Below, one piece after another: positions 33,892-43,987 of a stretch of DNA of 64,000 nucleotides; position 1 is the stretch's first letter; the number at the start of each line of letters is the position of its first letter. The translations under genes and the position numbers were made by a program. Below the pieces are notes generated by a model. It ran no database searches, was not told the DNA's origin, and saw only the letters and a list, made by a program, of their open reading frames with translations. Location: NCBI GenBank assembly GCA_019426215.1, contig CM033404.1:25922843-25986842 (forward strand). Direction: 5' to 3'. The DNA is from Buddleja alternifolia (lineage: Eukaryota; Streptophyta; Magnoliopsida; Lamiales; Scrophulariaceae).

Positions 33892-35818
33892 GAACCAGAA
33901 GAAGAAGTGGTGGCCAAGCGACTAAAAAGAAAAGTTTCCAAGAAGGATGCTGAGCCATCCAAGCCAACAAAGAAGCAAAAGAAAAAGGAGACAAAGAAGA
34001 AAACAACTTCTCCCTCTCCATCTCCAAAATCCGCTTCTCCTCCTCCAGCATTTGTTTTTATTCCCAAAGTTGAAGAAGAAGCAGATGGAGAGGAAGTGCC
34101 GATTGTTCGTAAGTGCACACCGTGGTCTATTCCAAAGGGATCAACAAGCTCTCCAGTAGAGCCAGCGCTTGAAGAACCAGCAAGTGCCCCTCCTCCTCCT
34201 CCTCTAGAATCTATTCCAGAGCTTGAAGCTAATACTCCTTTACAGGATTTTACTCTCTATCTAGATGATGATGAAGAAGTTTTGGAGCCTGAGGAAATGG
34301 AACCAAATGTTTCCAAACATCAAGCGACTGATATAATCGAAGAAAGACCTCAGGGTAAGCGTTTCTGTCTTTTAAATCTCAAATTTCTACTTAGTAGAAA
34401 TTTTTCTTTGTTCTCAAACGCTTGCATGTATTAGCTCAAAGTATGCCAGAGGCTGATGCACCTCACCCTCCCGAGGCTAAACGAGAGTTAGACGTTGATT
34501 TATGAACCGTGGTAGAAATTCCTAAAGAAGTCGACATTGTCCTTCCGGACGTTGAGAACTCTACAGCTAGTGAAGCGACTATAGATCCTGAGCAGTCGAC
34601 AAAAGTGGCCCCGATAATCCCCACTCCAACTGGTTCTCCTACTTCTGCGGTGAATTTCTTTCCAAAAGGCTATGATGAAAGCCTAGAGTACTATTATTCC
34701 TGGAGAGAAACCACCCTTTGGCAGATGATTGAGATGGAGTTATCTTTCCAGACATCGCTCCACGATCCTGCTCTTTCTGACACTCAGAAGTTAGAAGTTT
34801 TCGAGAAGCTAGCAATGCAAGGTCTCAAGTCCAAGAAGGAGATCATTGCTCATCTTGAGTATTTGGAGACTCCTCTTAGCGATTTGGTAGAGTTTGAGAG
34901 CACCCGCTTTCAAGAAGTCGGCCGCAGTTTTGAATGCAACTTTTTGTTCTGCCGCAGTCATGTCCAAATTAGGAATCCTCACATGGGCAATTGGGAGAAG
35001 AACCCCGATGAAGAACGGTTCAATCCAATGGGTTATTTTGCCCTGCCAAGAGTCATCGATTCTACCGCTAACAAGTCTTCTCCAAAACCCCTGCGATTAT
35101 GGAATGGAAAGGGTGTGGTGTTTAGAGAACAACCCAATCCTATTAACAATTGGGTTGAAGATGGAGCCCGAGAGTATCTTGCCAGAGTTTGGGCCGATAA
35201 CTTTAATGTTGAAAAGGAAAGATTTAAGAAGTTACTCGAAGCCAAGAATGACAAAGAAGTGGCTGAGCGACTCAGAAGACCCTGGATGCTAGAGACCTCC
35301 AGGTGGGCAGAGGATTTTGTACTGCACTTTCATGCGATTGAAGAGATTCTCAAGTATCCTTTTCTCTTCAACTATGGAATTGAGTACAAGCTTCATGGTT
35401 ACGCTTTGTTTCTGCTTCAAAGGCAGGAATCGCTAGTGGGAGATGTGAATGAATTGCCTTATTTTAGAGGGATAATTGCAGACACCCCCTCACATATGGG
35501 GTTCATTGCACTTCACCCTTCACTTATTGAAATGTGCACTTTACCCCCTCACTTATCATAAAATGTGCACTTACCCCCTTCTGGCAGTTTGGGGCAAAAA
35601 AATATAAAGGAAAATTCAAATCTGGGCAGCAACGTACAAAAAATTCCTTTGTATTTTTTTGCCCGAGCTGCCCGAAGGGGGTAAGTGCACATTTTATGAT
35701 AAGTGAGGTGGTAAAGTTCACATTTCAATAAGTGAGGGGGTGAAGTGCAATGAACCCCATATATGAGGGGGGTGTCTGTAATTTTTCCTATTTCAGACAA
35801 GGCAGACTTCAGCTTTCT
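33892..35818 (+). pseudogene. Env-position gene of copia-J, part 1 (spliced, broken)
   Basis: The open frame starts at the LTR-G junction (EPEEEVVAKRLKRKVSKK). A Lys-rich then Ser/Pro-rich segment (about residues 5-55) is followed by an acidic linker. A consensus intron 34355-34434 (CAGG|GTAAGC ... TTAG|CT, 80 bp) joins it in frame to VVEIPKEVDIV, broken only by a TGA at 34503-34505. A globular part follows (ESLEYYYSWRETTLWQMIE, GNWEKNPDEERFNPMGYFAL, WAEDFVLHFHAIEEILKYPF). A MITE at 35469-35788 splits it; past the MITE the frame resumes with RQGRLQLSQISQGERY. No membrane segment or signal peptide is seen, so 'env-like' describes position only. I recognise no catalytic domain. Confidence 0.6.
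35469..35788. mobile_element. Foldback MITE, 320 bp, in the env-position gene
   Basis: Almost the whole element is a hairpin. The left arm GGGATAATTGCAGACACCCC... and the right arm (reversed GGAAAAATTACAGACACCCC...) match over about 140 bp each, around a short loop near 35630. It is flanked by TATTTTAGA (35460-35468) and TATTTCAGA (35789-35797), a 9-bp duplication with one change, as expected for a Mutator-type MITE. Removing the element and one duplicate restores the host reading frame. ORFs inside it on both strands are artefacts of the hairpin. Confidence 0.9.
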
Positions 35819-36340
35819 CAGATCAGTCAAGGAGAACGCTATGTATTTTATTCAATCCAAGACTTTGTTCAGCGTTCCATCTTGACTTAAATGAAGATGC
35901 TTCCACCTGCAACCGCAACGACACGCCAAGGCCCAGTGAAGTGCATATGCGTCTAACTGATGAGCATGCAGATTTTCACAGAGATAGAAGAGTGATTGTT
36001 GAGAATGCTCGATCACTGGATATCACCTTCAACCATCACTTTGGTTTTAGTGATTTCTGTGCCTACAATCTTCATCCTGTCTTGATGTGTGAGCAGAATA
36101 TCTGAGTGGCCCAAATTCTTTCTCTTATTTGGCCAATGGATCAAGCGCTAGCTCAAGCGCTGATGCCTTTCTTGATGGACTTCATCTATAATTACACATC
36201 TAGTGGTGATCCCGAAAGACGCTGATCTAGCATTTAGTATCGAAGAGAGTGAAGACGCCTTATTCTTTATCCCGAGATCAATGTACCTAAGACCAAGGCA
36301 TGTTCTTGAGGCAATTGGCCCCATTTAGGTCATTCCTGTT
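35819..36340 (+). pseudogene. Env-position gene of copia-J, part 2 (frameshifted)
   Basis: The frame ends at IQDFVQRSILT* (about 35888). A shifted frame continues it with DLNEDASTCNRNDTPRPSEV, HMRLTDEHADFHRDRRVIVE and DITFNHHFGFSDFCAYNLHP, to a stop at about 36103. Further stops follow. No domain is recognised. Confidence 0.5.
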
Positions 36341-36357
36341 GAAAGCCTTCTCCTTCT

Positions 36358-37377
36358 ATGGAGATTGCAGAATTTCAAGTGGATGAGACTCCTACTATTG
36401 TAGACGCTCAAATTCAAGATACTCCAATTCCAGACGCTGCAGTTCAAGAAGCTAAAATGACAGATGCCCCAAGCAATCTAGTAGTTGAGGACCCCGAGGA
36501 ACATTTTTTCAGAGATAAATCTAAGGGCAAAGCTGCTATTTCCAGCTCATATGGACTTGTTCCATCCCCTGTGCGTTCCTCCTCATCAGACTCCCATTCT
36601 GAGAGCGATCAAGAAGCGAAAGACTTCTGAAAGGTAGTAAGGAACTCTCTTCTAAAAATTGAAGGTTCCTGTTCAAAAATGGTCCAGAATGATAAGCGTC
36701 TCATTAGACTTGCCTCAGATGCTCGAAGTCATGACATAGCCAGCTCAGCGATCAGAAGTACTGAAACTGTACTTGACCAAATGCGCCCTTTAATCGAATG
36801 CTTGTCTGCCGCTTTCAATCGATCGCTCAATCAGAATGCTTCAGCTGATATAAAGCGACATAATCAATTCAATTCTGTTGGCCAGTCTATTGCTGCGCAG
36901 GTTGCTCTCTTAATCGAAGAAGTGAAGTCATTGTGGAAAGACATGAGCGAGATCAAGCAAACCCTTGTTGATGTCATGAAGGGGGAAAAAGGGAAAGGCC
37001 CGTCCAAGAACGCTCCAAGCTCTGACTATAGGTGCTGGGAAGAGCTACAAAAGACTATTTCATCCATCCAGCAGGTCGTCCTTAAGAAACGAAAGCTGTG
37101 TTTCTACAAAGCTTTCCCTATCCCAGACTTCTCTGTGGAACTTCTAGCAGAGTTAGGCACGCCGTTTGCTATCTTTGTTCCTAAGTATATTCCTAAGAAT
37201 AGAGCTCCAGTCACTAGGACTTATGAAATTTTCGAAGATAGGCTATGTGAGCTGGGAGTCGATCCCTCTATCTGGAACAAGCGTCTTCACAATTTTGAAG
37301 AATTGGCTGAAGGTATGGGAGTACAATTTGCCAACAAGACACATAGGAGAATGATGGACGCTAATAATAAGCTATGA
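36358..37377 (+). pseudogene. Env-position gene of copia-J, part 3
   Basis: Two frames, 36358-36630 and 36679-37377, both on the plus strand and in the same phase, with a TGA at about 36628. The first is acidic and Ser-rich (DETPTIVDAQIQDTPIPDA, then a run of Ser near SPVRSSSSDSHSESDQ). The second has a helical, coiled-coil-like stretch (GQSIAAQVALLIEEVKSLWK, DMSEIKQTLVDVMKG) and a compact C-terminal part (KAFPIPDFSVELLAELGTPF, NKRLHNFEELAEGMG). It ends at 37377 and is followed by GC-poor sequence to the PPT. It fits the C-terminal part of the same retrotransposon accessory gene. Function unknown. Confidence 0.55.
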
Positions 37378-37715
37378 AAATTTGCTCAGACAATGTTCAA
37401 GAAAGAGCGAAAAGAGGCTAGTAAAAAGTACGCTAGCAAGCCTCCTTCAGGAACCAAGAGACAGAGCAAAACTTTATTGCATTATATTTTCTTTAAGCGC
37501 TTTTATATCTGTGAATGTTTCTGTTTTTATCTTTCTGTAACTCATTTGTACTTACATGAATTATCCAAATGAATGAGTTTTACTGAAACATCTTGTTTCT
37601 TGCTATAATGTACTAATTTATAGCTAACTCCTCTAACTGTTTAAACGCTAACTTTATAATCTTTGTTATTTGTCTAGCTCTTGGACTATAAAAAAGTTAA
37701 GGTGTTGAAATCATC

Positions 37716-37729
37716 AAAAAGGGGGAAAC
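37716..37729 (+). other. Polypurine tract of copia-J
   Basis: AAAAAGGGGGAAAC directly before TGTCATG. It is longer and more G-rich than the PPTs of the other copia elements, as in SIRE-type elements. Confidence 0.75.
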
Positions 37730-38967
37730 TGTCATGAAATTTCTTATTAGATGCTTTGATGATGACAAGATATGCTTTATGTTAGACCCCAAAGATTATG
37801 TAAGTTTATCTTTCTTAGAATATACTTAAGCGTTTAAAATAGTTATCGAGTTGTAATTTTTAGACTAGGCTTGTAATTTTTATCTTTGTAGATTTTAGAC
37901 TAAGTATTGGATACTAAGTTGCTGATAGAATTCTAGATGAGTCTATCAGAGATGAAGTTGAAGATTAGCGTCTGAAGCCAAGCGAAGATGAAGATTTTGT
38001 CTTAAGCGACTACCAATCGCTAAGGACATTTCAGGAGTAATGAATCAAGTGCTCAAAGCCATCAAAGTGATCAAATGATCAGATTCACCTAAAATTAATT
38101 CCGAAGTCATTAAGGACTTAAATGCAACCATTCAACGGGCATTTATTTCCAAGGAAATAAATTTAAATGCATTAAATGCTTGATAAGAGCACTAAATATG
38201 AAAAGGACGAATTTCCTACGGAGGAAGCCACCCTATTGGCTAAGACTGTCAGAGTTTCAGAGTTCAAACCTGTCACATCCAATCGGTGTAGCCGAATTTC
38301 AGGAATGTCAGAAAAAGGTACTATTGACTCTCTACTTGAGAGGCACGTGCTTGCATGTGTCCAACTGAAAAATCCCAAGAAAATGCCTATAAATACCTCC
38401 CCTCACCAAACCCTAAAATATACGAATACACACAAGAATTAGGTTAAAACTCTACTGAAATCATTCCAAGAAAATTTTACAAATCTCCATATCCTTCAAG
38501 CTTTTCAAACATTCCGAAGACAGTCACCGATATCTCAAACATCTTCATAGAAGAATCGTACACTCTTAAGATATCCCAAGTTGTTTGACCTTCTCAAAAT
38601 CAAACAAACCTATGATGAAAATCCTCAACCTCTTTCATTTGCATGAGAAAGTTGTTTATTTATAAGCAGCATTTCTGTGTGAGAGAAACTTGTTGAAGAA
38701 GATCTTTATTGGAGCTGAAGTCCGTGTGATCAACAAACTCACGATCATCTTCCTTATCCTCTATTTTATAGAAGTCTCTATGTGATCCTTCGATTATCAT
38801 CTTAGTGGAATTCTCTCCGAGTGTAAAGGAGAAGAAAGACGTAGCTGAGATTACATCACCCAGTGAACCTTTCATATCTTGTGTCATTTTTACTGTTTTA
38901 TTGGTTTACTTTATTATTCGCATCATATCATTCAAAAGGGCTTTAAAATGGTTAAGCAACTATTTGG
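37730..38967 (+). repeat. LTR of copia-J, right end missing
   Basis: Follows the solo LTR at 43988-45745 from TTGATGATGACAA up to about AAGCAACTATTTGG. It lacks roughly the last 270 bp. TATA box at 38388-38394 (CCTATAAATACC). Confidence 0.8.
38388..38394 (+). promoter_or_regulatory. TATA box of LTR-J
   Basis: TATAAAT about 660 bp into the LTR. The same box occurs at 44801 in the sister LTR. Confidence 0.6.
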
Positions 38968-39375
38968 CGACACATAAAACTGATAAGCACTACTCATATA
39001 CCCCCCCCCCCCTCCACTTAAACTCAACATTTCCCTTAATGTTGGCTCAACCATAAGCATTCAAAAAGGGTAAACGAGTACTTACACCAAGCATGCAGAA
39101 AAGCAAACCTTATTCACATGAAATCCATTCCAAGCTCAAATCCGCAATGAAAAATTTCTCCAAAGCAAAACTCGGCTACTACATATCATGTACTCACAAT
39201 ACAAACCATCAAGACTCAAAGAGAAGCATACCTAAAGTGCATGCTTGAACATAACAAAAAGAAACAACAACACAAGACAAAAATGAAAGCAAAAAGAAAA
39301 GAAAAACTTACAAACTTGGGTTGCCTCCCAAGAAGCGCTTGTTTATAGTCATTAGCTTGACTTTTCAAAGTCGAC

Positions 39376-40713
39376 TCAATGAAGATTATAGAGTGGAATA
39401 TACGACTTTTCCACTCTCCTATTGATTTCCGGGCACAACTTCGTCATAATACCCGTTGTGGGTAACGGTTGCCCAATATCGAGTAAACTTCCCACTACTC
39501 CTTTCTTCTTGAATTCCTTGTGAGTCATCTTCCGTGGATCATATGAAGAGTGTTCCTGTGATTTCTCAACATTTAAAAGATTAAACGTATCTAATTTTGA
39601 ATAGTTTGTGTTAGGTTGTAGTCTACGTTTTTCTTTGAATGCATTGAGACACACTCTTTTACTTCCCATATTTAAGACTAACTTACCATTCACCTTATCA
39701 AGCGTGGCATTACCGGTGGCTAGGAAAGGTCTTCCTAGGATCAGAGGTGCTTCAATTGCGTCATCCATCTCACAAGTTACGAAGTCGATCGAGAAATGAT
39801 ATTTGTCAATTTTCACGAGCACATTCTCGACAACTCCTCATGGGTGTTTGAATGATTTGTCCTCGAATTGTAACCGCATCGACGTCGGCTTAAGCTCATT
39901 AAAACCCAACTTTTTGAACCATGTATAAGGAAGAAAATTAACTCCGACTTTCGAATTCAGAATGACACGATCAAACTTCATTTCTCCTATAGTGCACGGG
40001 ATGGAAACAAGTCTTGGGGCCTTGCATTGCCTTGAAGGATCATGGAGAGTACCCACCGAACAGATTTTTGTCAAACAAACTGTGTGCACTTCTTCCCAAG
40101 GTTGCTTGTTCAACAAAATATCTGTGGATAGCTTTGAGATACATTGCATTTGCAAGATAGAATCGACAAAGGGCTCGTTAACCTTCACCTCTCGCAAATT
40201 TTCTAAGACTTGATTAAATTCACTTTTCTCTCGTCTTATAGTTAAAGGAAATGGAGCATGTATTTGAGAAGGTTGAGAGAGAACGGAAAGAGATTTCTCA
40301 GTTTTTGGTCTCTCTGTCTCGGATGCTCTCAAGTAGATTTCCTTTGTGAGGTGTTTAAGTTGAAAACTCATCTCCCTCATCCCCAAACATATGTCCTTTT
40401 CCATAAGGCGAAGCTCTTCCATGATATTATCGAATTCTTCCTCCACCTCAGGAATATCCACTTGGTAGAGTTGTGGAAGGAATTCTTGCCTTATGGCTTG
40501 AATTTGCTCAGTATGGGGTCTCTGTGAGTCACATAGTCCTTGTTGTGGTAGAGATGTAGCGACTATTGGTACGATGATTAGAGTAGGTGCCTCAATCATT
40601 GGTGATACTTCTCATGGGCGAGGTGGGACTATTAACGGTTTCATGTCTCGAATAGCGTTTTTCAACCATTCTACTTTCCCCTTCAAAGTTAGACTATGGA
40701 ATTGTGTGGCCAT
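39376..40713 (-). pseudogene. Gypsy-I gag C-terminus and retropepsin-like protease
   Basis: One frame from ATG at 40713 (MATQFHSLTLKGKVEWLKNA), broken by in-frame TGA codons at about 40612 and at 39838-39840. The middle is coiled-coil-like (EEEFDNIMEELRLMEKDI). Protease signs follow: APRLVSIPCTIGEMKFDRVI, then LNSKVGVNFLPYTWFKKLGF, and later EAPLILGRPFLATGNATLD. In the family the first motif reads D-(L)-G-A-S-x-N-L-P. Here Asp is Asn and Gly-Ala-Ser is changed, so the catalytic Asp is lost. ILGRPFLAT is the second hallmark of gypsy proteases and is intact. No RT follows. Confidence 0.85.
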
Positions 40714-40805
40714 TATTAGAACTTGAAAAAGAAAAAGAAAACAAGAGAAACAAAATTAGAATAACAAGAAAATAAAAGAAAAGCAAGAAATAAACGAAAA
40801 ACTAA
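40714..40805 (-). other. Gypsy-I leader, gag-proximal piece
   Basis: A-rich, non-coding. It continues as 56412-56460 after the Harbinger insertion. Confidence 0.65.
40803..40805. repeat. Target duplication of the Harbinger element, left
   Basis: TAA, repeated at 56412-56414. PIF/Harbinger elements duplicate a 3-bp TWA target. Confidence 0.85.
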
Positions 40806-40826
40806 GGCTATGTTTGGTTACGTTTT
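40806..40826 (+). repeat. Left terminal inverted repeat of the Harbinger element
   Basis: GGCTATGTTTGGTTACG... ; the TGTTTGG core recurs at 40863. The right end repeats the reverse, CCAAACA, at 56264, 56316 and 56400. Confidence 0.85.
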
Positions 40827-40932
40827 CAACCCCATTTTTGTCTGAATTTTTCGCCCATTTATGTTTGGATCACACAATTTTTCATCCAAAAAAGTTGTCA
40901 ATTTTTGTTCCAAAAAAAAAGTAATCATTGTG

Positions 40933-41057
40933 TCTCCTTCCTCTTTTTCTCTCACTCTCACGTTTTCTGTCTCACTCTCTGACACACTCTCTCTCCTCTC
41001 TCACTTTCACTCTCTCACTTTCTCTCTCTCTCTCACATTATATATATATATATATAT
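40933..41057. repeat. CT-rich tract and (TA)n microsatellite
   Basis: CTCTCAC-type low complexity to 41035, then TATATA to about 41057. Subterminal in the Harbinger element. Confidence 0.85.
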
Positions 41058-41106
41058 TTTAATATAATTGGAAGACTCACTGTGCGTAATTAAAAAAAAA
41101 ACAAAA

Positions 41107-41840
41107 TTGAAGACGACTTTTCAAATGTCATCTTCAATTTTCTTTTTTTTTAATTGTCATAAATTAAATATAATATTGTAATTAAAAATAATTATATATA
41201 TATATTATATAATTAGAAGACGAAATTTAAAATGTCATCTTCAAAAATAAAATAAAAACAAAAAAACAAATTGAAGACGACATTTCAAATGTCGTCTTCA
41301 ATTTTCTTTATTTTATAATTTTCATAAATTAAATATAATTTTGTAATTAAATATAATTTTTTCTATATATATATATATATATTTTTATATATATAATTCG
41401 AAGACGACATATAAATATATTTTTAATATGTCGTCTTCATAAATGAAAAATAAAAAAAGAAAATTGAAGACGACATTTCAAATGTCGTCTTCAATTTTCT
41501 TTTTTTTATTATAATTTTCATAAATTAAATATAATATTGTCATTAATATAATTTTTTCTATATATACATATATATTTTATATAATTAGAAGACAACATTT
41601 AAAATGTCGTCTTCATTAATTAAAAAAAAATAAAAATACATTGAAGACGACATTTGAAATGTCGTCTTCAATTTTCTTTTTTTTTATAATTTTCGTAAAT
41701 TAATTTAATTTTTTCTATATTTTTTTATAATTTTCATAAATTAATTATAATTTTTTCTATATATATATTTATATAATTCGAAGACTTCATAAATAAAAAA
41801 TAAAAAAATTTGAAGACGACATTTGAAATGTCGTCTTCAA
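41107..41840. repeat. Array of short palindromes (GAAGACGACAT family)
   Basis: Eight near-perfect palindromes of about 27-40 bp built on GAAGACGACAT...ATGTCGTCTTC lie at 41107-41138, 41214-41243, 41271-41301, 41399-41440, 41464-41494, 41587-41615, 41641-41671 and 41810-41840. They alternate between two contexts, 'ATAATT-palindrome' and 'AAATTGA-palindrome-CAATTTTC', so the true repeat is a composite unit of about 180 bp containing two palindromes plus an AT-rich spacer (ATAATTTTCATAAATTAAAT). Further members are at 48890-48980 and 50884-51065. Confidence 0.9.
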
Positions 41841-43484
41841 TTTTCTTTTTTTTTTTTTAATTTTCGTAAATTTAATATAATTTTTTTATAACAATTGACT
41901 TTAAATTGCAAAAATAATAAATTATTCAAGTGATTTATTTAAAATAAAAATCATGATTGTCTAAAAATGTGCCCCCAGTACCACAAGGACTTCGTTGCCT
42001 ATTTCTACGACCTCTAACTATTTGCCTATTTTCATGAGCATGGGAATCCTAATAGTAATGTTGCATCTCAGAAGGTTGTGTTTCTTCATCGTCACAAGTA
42101 CTACTATCATTCAAATTAATCTCATATCGAGTTGATGCAGTTGTCCCACTTGACTCCCCGCGATCACGATATGCCGTACTGAATCCCGACCATGGGATGG
42201 GCGAAATATTGAATTGTGAGAGTGAAGGCGCAAATTCTGGTGCATCATCGACATCTAGAAATGACATATCAACATGTCCCGATAAAAATTCTCCATGTGG
42301 CGCCAATGGAGTGAATGGAAATTGTTCATTTTGTTATAGTGGCTGAGGTACGTAACAATCTTCCTGAACGTTTCCATATTCCGATACAGGGGGTGCTGAT
42401 GTAAATGGATCCGCAACAGCTATTCCGGAAGGCAAATACTGAGGGATGCTATAAGAAGTTGAAGCACCACTAGTAAATGACTGATCAGGGACATGATATG
42501 ACTCTGGTGCACCAACAGAAAACGTCTGATCAGGATATGATGATGACGCATGACCAGTGAATGCAGTTCTGTGATTGGATGTTGATGGACCTACTCCATC
42601 TTCAGAACCACAAGACCTCATGCTACGAGGCCTTCTTCTTGTTGTTCTTCTTTGCCCAACCTCTGGTGCCTCTATTTGGTCGTTGGTCAAAATAGTGGTT
42701 GACTATTGGCGTCTGGCGATTCTATGGGCATTGGTAGCTATGGATCTATGTTGGTCCACCAATGAATTCAGCCCATCTATGTCATGAGGCCTATGATCCC
42801 ATCCAATCATAAGAGCTGACATTTGAGCAGCCTGAAATGGTATAGAACGTCTTAAATAAGAAGATCTAATTAATTTATAAAAATTTAAGCTTGCAAATTA
42901 TAAGTAAGTTTTCTCTCTACATACCACAATTTCCCACAATGGTGCCTCCCCCGGTTGAAATCCCTCCTCTACGACATGCATAGTAGGTGATATATAACGA
43001 CGTGTAATTTTATCATACCACACGTCGTATCTATCTTCTGTAGTGTATTCGTCAGTGATATTTTCTCCCCACACCGACTGAACAAGTCGATCATTCCACA
43101 TTGCAATGTAGCCTCTGTGGAATGTCTCCCAGTTCCGTCCTACGCGCCCCTTGCAGTCGATTCCATGCAAGTAGAAATTATTGAATTCAGGCTCACGAGA
43201 AATCCCTTGTCGTAGTCCGAACTGGCGTAAAACTCCTTCAGGATAATGCCCCTCAACGATGGCATAGAATATGAATGGACAAGTTGATATCCACACTCTC
43301 CGCTCAAGACATTCACGTGGCAAAGATTGGATTTCTAGGTCACTCATGTTATATGGTTGCCAATTAAACTGCAACAAGAGAAACATACTTAAAAATGTAT
43401 TACTAAGATGAACATTTCATATAGTTACACATATCAAATTATCTTGCTTACCTGACTGAACAACATAAGATCAAGAGCTTTTCT

Positions 43485-43489
43485 AATTG
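43485..43489. repeat. Target duplication of the solo gypsy LTR
   Basis: AATTG at 43485-43489 and again at 47404-47408, bordering TGTAACACCC...GGGTTATGACA. Confidence 0.9.
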
Positions 43490-43987
43490 TGTAACACCCT
43501 TACACGTAACACATAGATACCAAGAGCACACACATATACGTTACCCATTCGGTCATTATATACAAGTGTTAGCATTCACATACTAGTTGCACAATCCTCA
43601 AACTTGGACATAAACAGAAATACACACATCTAGTAATTATACTTTACAAGAGGCCAAAAAGAAGCCTATATGATATGCAAATGATGAGCTGAGGGAGAAA
43701 GACTTGAAAACCAGCCAGCCGACCTTTGGTCCATGCTTCAGCTTTATGTACACAACTTCACGGATCGACTCTATCTGCAGCACTAAAAAAACATATTGCG
43801 TTTGGTGAGTCGCAAACTCAGCAAGTATAATTAAGTAACAAGATAATTTACATCCAATAAGCACACAAAAACAGCATCCAATCACTCATGTGAAGTCACA
43901 TAAGAATGTCACACATAATCCTATCACATTCCATTCATATCATTCAGAAACACATGATGCACGTGCTTAGTCATTTTCTTTTACTGT

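Larger units (their letters stand above)
33892..38967 (+). mobile_element. Copia-J: 3' part of a SIRE/Maximus-like copia element
   Basis: A long gene region in the env position (33892-37377) is followed by a non-coding stretch, a PPT (AAAAAGGGGGAAAC, 37716-37729) and an LTR starting TGTCATGAAATTTC...TTTGATGATGACAA. That LTR start with the 'TTTGATGATGACAA' phrase, plus an extra ORF between pol and the 3' LTR, is the layout of the SIRE/Maximus lineage. The element is cut at its 5' side by LTR-G and within its LTR at about 38967 by gypsy-I sequence. Confidence 0.7.

Noticed and set aside
33723..34118. Minus-strand ORF of 131 codons
   Set aside because: Antisense to the Lys/Ser-rich plus-strand frame of the env-position gene and crossing the LTR-G border.
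35524..35830. Several ORFs on both strands
   Set aside because: Caused by the long hairpin of the foldback MITE. The two strands give almost the same peptide.
39001..39012. Poly-C run as an assembly gap filler
   Set aside because: It is flanked by CTCCACTTAAACTC and fits the G-rich tract known near the 3' end of such gypsy elements on the minus strand.
41107..41840. CRISPR-like regularly spaced repeats
   Set aside because: The units are palindromes in a plant transposon with similar AT-rich spacers, not unique spacers, and no cas genes exist here.
42898..43386. A separate single-exon gene
   Set aside because: It is exon 4 of the PMD pseudogene; the Met at 43386 lies in the intron upstream of the TTGCAG acceptor.
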